A stretch of 20,244 nt of DNA from Acidobacteria bacterium UBA7540. Its GTDB lineage: Bacteria; Acidobacteriota; Terriglobia; UBA7540. A program made the translations under genes and the position numbers. The DNA lies in the NCBI GenBank assembly GCA_002478145.1, contig DLMI01000010.1, forward strand, positions 2,501 through 22,744, given 5' to 3'. Under the pieces are notes generated by a model, which ran no database searches, was not told the DNA's origin, and worked only from the letters and a program-made list of their open reading frames with translations. Shown here piece by piece: positions 5,938 to 12,667 of this stretch (the first letter of the stretch is position 1; each line of letters begins with the position of its first letter).

Positions 5938-6893
5938 CTCTGCAAAAGCAGAATCAACAGGGCCTTTTGGACATGCAGCCGGTTTTCCGCTTGATCGAAA
6001 ACCACCGACCGTGCGGAATCAATGACCTCGTTGTTAACCTCATGACCTCGATGCGCCGGCAGGCAATGCATAAACACCGCCGCAGGGTCGGCCACCGCCA
6101 TCAACTCTTCCGTGACGCGATAAGGCGCAAACACCTGCTCGCGCAGGTGCACGGCGTGCTCCTGGCCCATACTCGCCCAGACATCGGTGTATATCGCCCG
6201 AGCGCCTGCCACGGCCTCGAGCGGGTTGTTGAAAAGGTCCACTGTCGCCCCCATCGCTGCCGCCAGCGCCTTCGCCTCGGCGACGATTTCAGGTTTGGGC
6301 TCATAGCCCGGAGGTGTCGCCACGCGCACCGAGACGCCAAGTTTCGCGCCGGTGATCATCAAGGAATGGCACACATTGTTTCCGTCACCCACGAAGGCCA
6401 GTTTCAGCCCTGCAAGCGTGCCAAACTTCTCCCTCAGCGTGTAAAGATCGGCCAGCGCCTGGCAGGGATGAAAGAGGTCGGTGAGCGCGTTCACGACCGG
6501 AATCGAAGCGTTGTTCGCCAACTCCAACACCGACTCGTGCAAGAAGGTGCGCGCCACAATCCCATCGACCCAGCGCTCGAGATTGCGGGCAATGTCCTTG
6601 ACGGCTTCGCGTTCACCCAGCCGCGGTTTAGCGTGATCCAGGTAAACACCAAAACCTCCCATGCTCGTCATCCCAACTTCAAAAGTGACGCGGGTGCGCA
6701 GGGATGGCTTCTCAAAGATGAGCGCCAGTTGCTTGCCCAAGAGCGCCTGCGCATAGGCCCCGGGCGAAGCCTTGACGCGTTCCGCCAGCTCGAAGATCAG
6801 GCGCAGGTCGCGGGGCGAAAGGTCACGATCGGCAAGCAGATCGCTCACACTCAGCTTCTCTTGTTTTTCGACGACACTCAGGCCCGGCGTCAT
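5934..6893 (-). CDS. argF: Ornithine carbamoyltransferase
   Basis: This enzyme converts ornithine and carbamoyl phosphate to citrulline in the cytoplasm. The 319-residue protein has the carbamoyl-phosphate loop IFEKPSLRTRVTFE (59-72), where Leu65 replaces the more common Thr of S-T-R-T-R. It also has FHPCQALADLY (141-151), the ornithine-side DVWASMGQE loop and MHCLPAHRG near the C terminus. The SMG loop and HPCQ favour ornithine over acetylornithine as substrate. Its ATG overlaps the argD stop by 4 bp, making it the last tightly coupled gene of the argCBDF operon. The first 14 residues are a short extension beyond the usual start. The stop codon is provided by the edge of a palindromic repeat, so the final residues LLLQR may differ from relatives. 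Confidence 0.95.
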   Translation of the reverse strand: MTPGLSVVEKQEKLSVSDLLADRDLSPRDLRLIFELAERVKASPGAYAQALLGKQLALIFEKPSLRTRVTFEVGMTSMGGFGVYLDHAKPRLGEREAVKDIARNLERWVDGIVARTFLHESVLELANNASIPVVNALTDLFHPCQALADLYTLREKFGTLAGLKLAFVGDGNNVCHSLMITGAKLGVSVRVATPPGYEPKPEIVAEAKALAAAMGATVDLFNNPLEAVAGARAIYTDVWASMGQEHAVHLREQVFAPYRVTEELMAVADPAAVFMHCLPAHRGHEVNNEVIDSARSVVFDQAENRLHVQKALLILLLQR

Positions 6894-8116
6894 GCGCTCA
6901 CCCCCTTGCTAGCCGCCGCTGGCGTAAGGGCTGCCAGAATCGGCCTTAAGACCTTAATAAATTCATCCACGTGGCGTCGCTCGACGATCAGCGGCGGAAG
7001 GAAGCGCAGCACTTTCTCCTGAGTGCAGTTCAAAATCGCTCCCGCCTCGAGCGCCTGCCGGACCACACCCCTACCTGGAACGAGGAGTTCGGCCGCCAGC
7101 ATCAAGCCGTCGCCGCGGACTTCCTGAATCACCGCGAATTCGTCGCGGAGTTCCTCGAGTTGGGCCCGGAAGTAAGCGCCGACTGCGCGAACGTGCTCGA
7201 GAAACCCGGGGCGTTCGAGAATCTCGAGAACTTTCAGGGCCAGGCGGCATTGGAGTGGCCCGCCGCCAAACGTTGTGCCATGCATGCCGGGAGAGAAAGC
7301 CTGCGCCACTTCTTCACGAGCCAGGATGGCTGCCAGGGGCAGACCCGCCGCCAAGGGCTTGGCAACCACCACAATATCCGGCTGTAGTCCAAACTTCGTG
7401 AATGCAAAGAATCGCCCGGTGCGTCCCAGCCCGCACTGGATTTCGTCACAAATCAACAGGGCATGGTGCGTTCGGCAGAGTTCTTCAGCAGCCTTGAGGA
7501 ATTCCTCGCTGAGCTCCACGACGCCGCCCTCACCCTGGATCACCTCCAGCAGCAGCGCCGCCACTCGCGGTGTGAAGCTTTCCCGTAAGTGGCCGGCGTC
7601 ATTCAGCCGGACGAACCGGACGCCCGGAACCAGGGGCCCAAACGGCTTGCGGTACTTTTCAGGCCAGGTCGCGGAGAGCGCCCCAAACGTTCTTCCATGG
7701 AAAGAGTTTTCAAGCGCCAGGATTTCGTCCCGCAGGAAGGGTTCCTGATGCTGGCGAGCGTAGGCGCGGACCAGCTTAAGCGCCCCTTCAATGGCTTCCG
7801 TGCCGGAGTTGGCGAAGAAGGCCCGATCAAGCCCGGCCAGGGAAGTGAGTTTCTTCGCGAGTGGCGCTTGATAAGGGTGGTAAAGCAAATTGGAAACGTG
7901 CAGGAGCGTCTCGGCTTCGTCCCGTAGAACGGCGAGGACTTCCGGGTGCGCGTAGCCGAGAGAATTCACGGCCAGCCCGCCCAGGAAATCGAGGTACTTC
8001 CTGCCTCGATCGTCGTAGAGATAGCAGCCCTCGCCCCGCACCGCCAAGATCGGCAAACGGTCGTACGTGGGGATCAAGAATTGTTTCTCAAGCTGTGCAA
8101 TCTCGTCGAAGTTCAT
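6890..8116 (-). CDS. argD: Acetylornithine aminotransferase
   Basis: A class III PLP-dependent aminotransferase that converts N-acetylglutamate semialdehyde to N-acetylornithine; some also act in lysine synthesis. The 408-residue protein carries the cofactor phosphate loop NSGTEA (103-108), SFHGRT (138-143), LLEVIQGEGGV (189-199), LLICDEIQCGLGRTGRF (220-236) and the PLP-binding lysine K253 in VVVAKPLAAGLP. The active-site context AKPLAAG differs slightly from the commoner AKALGGG. It overlaps argB upstream and argF downstream by 4 bp each (ATGA), so the three are translated together. Ornithine or GABA aminotransferase is less likely given the operon. Confidence 0.95.
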   Translation of the reverse strand: MNFDEIAQLEKQFLIPTYDRLPILAVRGEGCYLYDDRGRKYLDFLGGLAVNSLGYAHPEVLAVLRDEAETLLHVSNLLYHPYQAPLAKKLTSLAGLDRAFFANSGTEAIEGALKLVRAYARQHQEPFLRDEILALENSFHGRTFGALSATWPEKYRKPFGPLVPGVRFVRLNDAGHLRESFTPRVAALLLEVIQGEGGVVELSEEFLKAAEELCRTHHALLICDEIQCGLGRTGRFFAFTKFGLQPDIVVVAKPLAAGLPLAAILAREEVAQAFSPGMHGTTFGGGPLQCRLALKVLEILERPGFLEHVRAVGAYFRAQLEELRDEFAVIQEVRGDGLMLAAELLVPGRGVVRQALEAGAILNCTQEKVLRFLPPLIVERRHVDEFIKVLRPILAALTPAAASKGVSA

Positions 8117-8913
8117 GCGTTTTTCACAATCCTGGTCCCACCATGCTGCCCATTCTCAATGGCTCGGAGCAGCGCATGTGGCCCGTCCGCGGAGAGGATG
8201 TCAACTTCTCCAACCTGCTTGCGGAGCAGGCGTGAGCACGCAAGGAGTTTTGGAATCATCCCGTCACGCACGATGCCTTTCCTGATCAGGCTGGATATCT
8301 CACCCAACTTCACCAGCGGCAGCAAGCGCCGCTCGGCGTCCCAGACTCCACCCGATTCGGTGAGGTAGAGGAGCCGGTCCGCCTGGAGAGCCACGGCGAG
8401 GGCCGCCGCCAAGTCATCGGCGTTGATGTTCAGGAATTCTCCCCGCGACCCGAGCCCCAGGCTGGCCACCACGGGGACAAGGCCTTCCCGCAAGGCCATC
8501 TCGAGGACGCTGGTCCGGATCTTGTGGGGCCGCCCGACGTAACCCAGGTCTTTCTTCTGGCCGTTGGACCCCAAAGATATTTTCTTTGCGTAGACCAGCC
8601 CCGCGTCGCCGCCACAGATGCCCAGCGCCGGCTGGCCGAGCGCTGCGAACTCTGCCACCCACTGCTTATTCACGATGCCCGCGAGAACCATCAGAGCAAC
8701 ATCGCGCGTGGCAGCGTCCGTCACGCGCATTCCCTGGTGGAATTCCGTGGCGATGCCCAGACGGTCCAGAGTCCGGGTGAGCGTTTTCCCACCGCCGTGG
8801 ACCACCACCACGGCGTGGCCGGCGCGCCGCAGTTCCACAATTTGCCGGGCCAGCCTCCTCCGTCCCTTTGGATCCTCCGCCACCTGTCCACCGATTTTTA
8901 CCACCAGCTTCAT
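8113..8913 (-). CDS. argB: Acetylglutamate kinase
   Basis: This amino-acid kinase phosphorylates N-acetylglutamate and is usually the arginine feedback point. The 266-residue protein shows KIGGQVAED at the N terminus and the nucleotide/substrate loop VVVHGGGKTLTRTLDRLGI. It also has the GMRVTDAATRDVALMVLAG substrate segment (quoted within limits), NINADDLAAALA, LYLTESGGVWD and the C-terminal DGMIPKL and GGTRIV motifs. Several positions are divergent from the commonest form: CGGDAG in place of GKDGG and ESGGVWD in place of DVPGVLD. The N-terminal helix that builds the arginine-sensitive hexamer in some species is absent, since the protein begins at the first beta strand; on family knowledge that suggests an arginine-insensitive dimer. 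Overlaps argC and argD by 4 bp. Confidence 0.93.
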   Translation of the reverse strand: MKLVVKIGGQVAEDPKGRRRLARQIVELRRAGHAVVVVHGGGKTLTRTLDRLGIATEFHQGMRVTDAATRDVALMVLAGIVNKQWVAEFAALGQPALGICGGDAGLVYAKKISLGSNGQKKDLGYVGRPHKIRTSVLEMALREGLVPVVASLGLGSRGEFLNINADDLAAALAVALQADRLLYLTESGGVWDAERRLLPLVKLGEISSLIRKGIVRDGMIPKLLACSRLLRKQVGEVDILSADGPHALLRAIENGQHGGTRIVKNA

Positions 8914-10028
8914 ACCAGCCCCAGTTCCTGCGGGAATCCGAACATGAGATTCATATTCTGGACCGCCTGGCCCGCCGCGCCCTTGCCGAGGTTGTCCAAG
9001 GCGGAGACAACAATCAGGCGTCGGGTAGCCTCGTCGAGCGCGAAACCAAGGTCCGCAAATTGCGTATGGGCTACCGCCTGGATTTCAGGCAGCGATCCAC
9101 CTTCATAAACGCGGACCAGGGGAGAAGGCTCGTAAAACTGCCTGAAGAGGGAAACCACCTGATCGAGGGTCCGCTGCCCGTTGAGGCGGACGTAAACCGT
9201 GCTGAGAATGCCGCGCGTGATAGGCAACAAGTGGGGGGTGAAGATGAAATCCTTCTCCCCGAGGTCCAGCGCCTGGAGCATTTCCGGGACGTGCCGATGA
9301 CTGAAAACACCGTAAGCCCGGCAATTCTCGTTGACCTCCGGGAAGTGAAGTTTCCCGCTGGGGGCCCGGCCGGCGCCACTGGCGCCTGATTTCGAATCAG
9401 AAATGATGCCGGCAGAGACATCCACCCACCCGGAGCGGAGGAGGGGGGCCAGGGCAAGAATCACGGAGGTCGCGTAACAGCCGGGATTCGAGACCAATTT
9501 GGACTGCGCAATCGCCCCCTGGTCGAGCTCCGGCAGGCCATAGACCGCGTCGGCAAGAGCCTCGGAGGTGCGGTGCTCAAAGCCGTACCAGCGCGGGTAC
9601 GCGCCAGTATCCTTGAGCCGGAAAGCCCCGCTTAAGTCGATGACGCGCAACCCTGAGTCCAGCAGCCTCGGGACGATTTCGTGCGAAGTCTCGTGCGGCG
9701 TGGCGAGAAAGATGACGTCCACCTCCGAGGCAGCCACGGTCTCCAGCAGCTCCGAGCCAGCCAAACTCTCCAGGTTAAGGGGCAGGCAGGGAACTGAGAA
9801 CCGTCCGCGCAGCGTCGGGTGGGCCTGCTCGATGGGGAAGGGCCTTTTCCCGTCGAGATCCGATGAGATCAGCCGTACCACGCTGGCGTTAGGATGCCGC
9901 GCGAGGAGCGTCAGCAGCTCGCGCCCTACGTAACCGCTGGCGCCCAGCACCGCGGCGCGGACGGCCGGCAGGGGCTTCGCCGCCGGCAATGACCGGCCGG
10001 TAATTTCAGGTTTTGTCGCCGTGCCCAA
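8910..10028 (-). CDS. argC: N-acetyl-gamma-glutamyl-phosphate reductase
   Basis: This enzyme reduces N-acetylglutamyl phosphate to the semialdehyde with NADPH. It is the first gene of the operon. The 372-residue protein has the dinucleotide loop VLGASGYVGRELL, then ATPHETS, IDLSGAFRLKD, the active site SNPGCYAT with C184, HRHVPEM and PHLLPITRGI. It ends in the typical DNLGKGAAGQAVQNMNLMFG (given to its 20th residue). The start is a TTG (10028-10026) with a weak GGAAG; it gives about 25 residues before the Rossmann strand, more than usual. An internal GTG just before LGASGY is possible but would cut into the first strand. A promoter and a 21-bp palindrome lie 35-92 bp upstream. Confidence 0.94.
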   Translation of the reverse strand: MGTATKPEITGRSLPAAKPLPAVRAAVLGASGYVGRELLTLLARHPNASVVRLISSDLDGKRPFPIEQAHPTLRGRFSVPCLPLNLESLAGSELLETVAASEVDVIFLATPHETSHEIVPRLLDSGLRVIDLSGAFRLKDTGAYPRWYGFEHRTSEALADAVYGLPELDQGAIAQSKLVSNPGCYATSVILALAPLLRSGWVDVSAGIISDSKSGASGAGRAPSGKLHFPEVNENCRAYGVFSHRHVPEMLQALDLGEKDFIFTPHLLPITRGILSTVYVRLNGQRTLDQVVSLFRQFYEPSPLVRVYEGGSLPEIQAVAHTQFADLGFALDEATRRLIVVSALDNLGKGAAGQAVQNMNLMFGFPQELGLV

Positions 10029-10062
10029 CGTCTTCCGAACCCCACACTCAGGAAATAGAATA

Positions 10063-10083
10063 TTTATGCATTCAATGCATAAA
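10063..10083 (-). promoter_or_regulatory. Candidate ArgR-type operator upstream of argC
   Basis: A perfect 9+3+9 palindrome: TTTATGCAT (10063-10071), centre TCA, ATGCATAAA (10075-10083). It begins 8 bp downstream of the argC -10 box and so covers the expected transcription start. The length and AT content match the size of known ARG boxes, and TGCATA-type half-sites occur in some actinobacterial ARG boxes. A repressor that blocks the arg operon when arginine is plentiful is the natural reading, but which protein binds is inferred. Confidence 0.55.
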
Positions 10084-10090
10084 CATACAT

Positions 10091-10120
10091 TTTATACCGC
10101 AGCGGTTCATGGCCTGTCAA
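10091..10120 (-). promoter_or_regulatory. Promoter of the argCBDF operon
   Basis: On the - strand, TTGACA (10120-10115) and TATAAA (10096-10091) are separated by 18 bp: a perfect -35 and a five-of-six -10. The start of transcription is expected near 10084, inside or at the edge of the palindrome at 10063-10083, leaving a leader of about 55 nt before the TTG start of argC. Confidence 0.75.
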
Positions 10121-10226
10121 GATAAAACGCTCTCCCCTGGCAAGACGCGAACCGTAGTTTTGACTTGCCATTTTTCCTGGGGCGGTGCCCCATAGGCGTT
10201 AACCTAACGGCTAGACGCGCCCGAAA

Positions 10227-10242
10227 GCCCGCCTGGGCGGGC
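10227..10242. repeat. Short GC palindrome beside the inverted-repeat element
   Basis: GCCCGCC (10227-10233) and GGCGGGC (10236-10242) form a near-continuous palindrome. It is followed by CGGTCCCGC (10242-10250), which recurs at 10267-10275 inside the left arm of the larger inverted repeat. It may be the flank or an older copy of that element. Confidence 0.4.
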
Positions 10243-10259
10243 GGTCCCGCGACGCAGGA

Positions 10260-10438
10260 TGGCCCACGGTCCCGCATGGCGGGACGGGAAAAAAGGGAAC
10301 TACGATGACTTCTTAAGCCCCGGCAGGGGCGACATAATCGCGACGGGGCGAGTGGAATCCTTATGTCGCCCGCCGCGGCGGGCTCACGCTCCACTCTACG
10401 CTGCGCGATCCCATCCCGCCATGCGGGACCGTGGGCCA
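10260..10438. repeat. 179-bp element with 29-bp terminal inverted repeats
   Basis: The left arm 10260-10288 and right arm 10410-10438 are inverted copies that match at 28 of 29 positions; each arm contains the smaller palindrome GTCCCGCATGGCGGGAC. Between them are nested inverted pairs: GGGCGACATAA (10327-10337) with TTATGTCGCCC (10361-10371), GAGTGGA (10350-10356) with TCCACTC (10390-10396), and GCCCGCC/GGCGGGC around 10368-10383. No protein is encoded. Near-identical long arms indicate a recent or constrained structure, such as a MITE, a palindromic repeat or a structured RNA. It lies in the spacer between divergent argC and the AI-2E-family gene. Confidence 0.7.
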
Positions 10439-10551
10439 CATTATTGCGCCGCTAACGCGGCTGTGGATGAAGCCTACCTTCGTGTCAACGCTTCCTGGAT
10501 TCATTTCTCTTGGCCGGAGCGCCATCGCTGGTATTTCGCCGTCTGACAGGC

Positions 10552-10568
10552 TAGAATCGCGGGTGGGA
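10552..10568 (+). promoter_or_regulatory. -10 box and Shine-Dalgarno before the AI-2E-family gene
   Basis: TAGAAT (10552-10557) matches the -10 consensus at five of six positions. A GGGAG Shine-Dalgarno at about 10565-10569 precedes the ATG at 10578. No good -35 is visible. These sites favour the start at 10578 over the in-frame upstream ATG at 10431, which falls inside the right arm of the inverted repeat. Confidence 0.4.
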
Positions 10569-10577
10569 GCGCCTTTC

Positions 10578-11651
10578 ATGCCTGAGACCAAACCTGAGAT
10601 TACGCGCGAGAGTTCCGGCGCGACCATCAGTGCCCAGATCATCGCCATCGCTGTGCTTTTCGGATGCATCTACTACGCCAGCTCGATTATCATCACCTTG
10701 ATTTTCTCCATTCTGATCGCCTCGGTGCTCGCGCCGGGCGCGGGCTTCCTGGAACGGCTGCGTCTGCCGCGCTGGTTAAGTTCGTTGATCATGGTGCTGC
10801 TCATGCTGACGGTCGGTTACCTGGTGGTCTATGTGATTTACGGCCGAGCCTTGGACTTCATGGACAACGCCCCCAAGCTGGCGGCCAAGCTCAAGCAAAT
10901 CACCGCTCACCTGCAGGTGACCGCCCAGAACTTTCAACAGAGTACCCGCACCATCATTCCCTCCAGCGCCGACAGCTACCTGCCCACCGTCCGGCTCCAG
11001 CAGGAATCTCCCTGGGTGCAGTTTCTGCTGCGCGGCATCGGCTCGGTTTATGCTTTCATGATCACGGTCATGTTCATCCCCTTCCTGGTTTTTTTCATGT
11101 TGAACTCCAAGGACCGATTGTGGGCGGCCACTTTGAACCTCTTTCCCCGTGACAAGCGCCAGCAGGCAGAGGATGTTATTCACAATATCGGCAGCATGCT
11201 TCGGCAGTTCACGCTTGGAAACCTGCTGGTGGCTCTGATCTCAGCGGTTCCCATCTGCTTGGTCTTTGCCATCCTCCACCTTCAATACGCCCTCGTGTTG
11301 GGGCTCCTCGCGGCGTTTTTGAGCCTCATTCCTTACATCGGAGTGGCACTGGCGCTCGTCCCCCCTTTGATGGTCGCGCTCCTGCAATACGACTCGGTTA
11401 ACCCTTTTCTCATTCTCGCCGCTACGGTCACCGCCGTACATTTCCTTGCGGCCAATTTATTGACTCCGAAACTTGTAGGACACCGTTTGAACCTGAATGC
11501 GCTGGCGGTCACCATCGCCATGATGTTCTGGGCCTGGTTGTGGGGTGGGTTTGGGCTGGTCCTGGCAGTGCCGATCACGGCAGCGATCAAAGCCGTATGC
11601 GACAATGTTGACCGGCTCAAACCTTTTGGAGCGTGGATGGGGGAAGGATGA
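10578..11651 (+). CDS. AI-2E/PerM-family transporter (UPF0118)
   Basis: A polytopic inner-membrane protein of the family that includes E. coli TqsA and PerM and sodium/proton antiporter-like members. With the ATG at 10578 it has 357 residues, the usual family length. About eight hydrophobic segments are visible: a pair near residues 20-55, one near 65-85 (SSLIMVLLMLTVGYLVVYVI), then a long soluble loop rich in Gln. The conserved core follows, with FMITVMFIPFLVFFML, then GNLLVALISAVPICLVFAIL, LGLLAAFLSLIPYIGVALAL and the C-terminal pair. The SLIPYIG motif is typical. The transported solute cannot be read from sequence: quorum-signal export and ion transport are both known in the family. The gene stands alone between the inverted repeat and convergent thiE. 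Confidence 0.88.
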   Translation: MPETKPEITRESSGATISAQIIAIAVLFGCIYYASSIIITLIFSILIASVLAPGAGFLERLRLPRWLSSLIMVLLMLTVGYLVVYVIYGRALDFMDNAPKLAAKLKQITAHLQVTAQNFQQSTRTIIPSSADSYLPTVRLQQESPWVQFLLRGIGSVYAFMITVMFIPFLVFFMLNSKDRLWAATLNLFPRDKRQQAEDVIHNIGSMLRQFTLGNLLVALISAVPICLVFAILHLQYALVLGLLAAFLSLIPYIGVALALVPPLMVALLQYDSVNPFLILAATVTAVHFLAANLLTPKLVGHRLNLNALAVTIAMMFWAWLWGGFGLVLAVPITAAIKAVCDNVDRLKPFGAWMGEG

Positions 11652-11654
11652 CCT

Positions 11655-11720
11655 TAGTCGAGGAGTCGAGGGTCGAGAAGTCGAAAACTCCTTGACCCTC
11701 GACCCTCGACTTCTTGACTA
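11655..11720. repeat. Long imperfect palindrome between convergent genes
   Basis: The arms 11655-11677 and 11698-11720 pair over 23 positions, with 21 Watson-Crick and 2 G-T pairs, around a 20-nt loop; the central 14 pairs (AGTCGAGGGTCGAG with its complement) are perfect. Each arm is itself a 7/8-nt phased repeat of GTCGA. There is no T-run, but the position between convergent genes suits a two-way transcription stop. The thiE stop codon (TAG, 11720-11718) lies at the end of the right arm, and the left arm starts 3 bp after the AI-2E-family stop. Confidence 0.65.
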
Positions 11721-12344
11721 CTTGAATTGCGCGCGCAACTCGCGCACCCGCTCTTGGACGGACTCGCAATCCTGGAAGATACGGATTCCGGCAATGCCGG
11801 AAGCCCCCGCTTCGAGGCAAGGCCGGATGCGGTCCACGGTAATTCCCCCCAGAGCAAGGACCGGTATTCTTATTCGCGAGGTTATGTTCCGCAGCTTCTC
11901 CAAACCCAGTGGCGGACCGTACCCAAGCTTGGAAGGCGTTTCGAAGACCGGTCCCAGCACAAGGTAATCCGCCCCGCCTGATTCGGCTGCCATGGCCTCA
12001 GCCAGAGAATGGCAGGAGACCCCGATAACAAAAGCGCGTGGCACAAACCGGCGCACGACTTGCACGGGCATAGAGTGAGCCGCCAGATGCGCTCCATCTG
12101 CTCCGCCAGCCAAGGCCACGTCCACGCGGTCGTTCACGACCACGCGTGCACCTCCCATCCCCGGCTCCCTTGTTGCACTCAAAGCCTCTTCCACAAGGGT
12201 AATCAACTCCCGGCTCGTGAGATCTTTCTCTCGAACCTGCACAATGTCTACCCCCGCGCGTACCGTTTCACGGATAACAGCCGCGAGAGACATTGACCTC
12301 AACTGTCGCCGGTCTGTTATGTAGCAGAGTAGAGAATTCTTCAT
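11718..12344 (-). CDS. thiE: Thiamine phosphate synthase (ThiE/TenI family)
   Basis: ThiE joins the pyrimidine and thiazole halves of thiamine to give thiamine phosphate. The 208-residue TIM-barrel shows YITDR (8-12), VDIVQVREKDLTSREL, VVVNDRVDVALAGGADGAHL, IGVSCHS, the phosphate-side YLVLGPVFETPSK, and PVLALGGI near the end. The pyrophosphate loop after GAHL reads AAHSMPV where many ThiE have GQxD, so TenI-like aromatase or isomerase activity is possible; VQVREKD, NDR and the GPVF.T.K motif favour ThiE. Its ATG overlaps the stop of the upstream 85-residue membrane protein by 4 bp. Its own stop lies in the palindrome at 11655-11720. No thiamine riboswitch is seen upstream. Confidence 0.85.
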   Translation of the reverse strand: MKNSLLCYITDRRQLRSMSLAAVIRETVRAGVDIVQVREKDLTSRELITLVEEALSATREPGMGGARVVVNDRVDVALAGGADGAHLAAHSMPVQVVRRFVPRAFVIGVSCHSLAEAMAAESGGADYLVLGPVFETPSKLGYGPPLGLEKLRNITSRIRIPVLALGGITVDRIRPCLEAGASGIAGIRIFQDCESVQERVRELRAQFK

Positions 12345-12598
12345 TCAGTTGAGTGCAAATCAGAAGTTCGGGAACGGTGGAGGAACCGCCAGATTTCATA
12401 AACCGCAAGCCAGATATCAGCCAGTCCGAGGCCCGAAACCGCTCCGCGGAGGAAATAGTTTCGAGAGATGCCTGAAATCAGGGGATAGTGATCAATGAAA
12501 TAGTTCTTCCCCCAGAATGATGCCCAGGGGAGGATGAAGAGGAAGATCCCCAGTTCCGAACAAAATACGATATAAATTATGGTCAGTAATCTGCGCAT
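12341..12598 (-). CDS. Small two-helix membrane protein coupled to thiE
   Basis: An 85-residue protein with two predicted membrane helices: residues 3 to about 25 (LLTIIYIVFCSELGIFLFIL) and about 50-71 (LRGAVSGLGLADIWLAVYEI). An aromatic-rich loop lies between (WASFWGKNYFIDHYPLI). Its C-terminal tail is basic. I do not recognise a named family. It ends with ATGA shared with thiE, so the two are translated as a pair. A link to thiamine precursor handling is possible but rests only on this coupling. It lies 69 bp after the TPR gene stop and probably shares that transcript. Confidence 0.7.
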   Translation of the reverse strand: MRRLLTIIYIVFCSELGIFLFILPWASFWGKNYFIDHYPLISGISRNYFLRGAVSGLGLADIWLAVYEIWRFLHRSRTSDLHSTE

Positions 12599-12667
12599 GT
12601 CGGGTCAGGGATTTTAACCTCGGGCTGGACCTTGGGGGGGCCGCCGCGAGGATCCGTTCTGGAAGCC

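Noticed and set aside
5934..6893. Acetylornithine rather than ornithine carbamoyltransferase
   Set aside because: The SMG loop (DVWASMGQE), HPCQ and HCLPAHRG fit ornithine carbamoyltransferase, and the operon makes ornithine by the standard route.
5967..7022. Long + strand frame of 351 codons opposite argF
   Set aside because: It is the antisense shadow of argF, which has full family motifs.
10160..10191. Promoter or terminator from TTGACT and the GGGGC-ggt-GCCCC dyad
   Set aside because: No usable -10 follows, and the 5-bp dyad lacks a T-run.
10431..10577. N-terminal extension of the AI-2E-family protein
   Set aside because: It begins inside the right arm of the inverted repeat, and a -10 box and GGGAG precede the later ATG.
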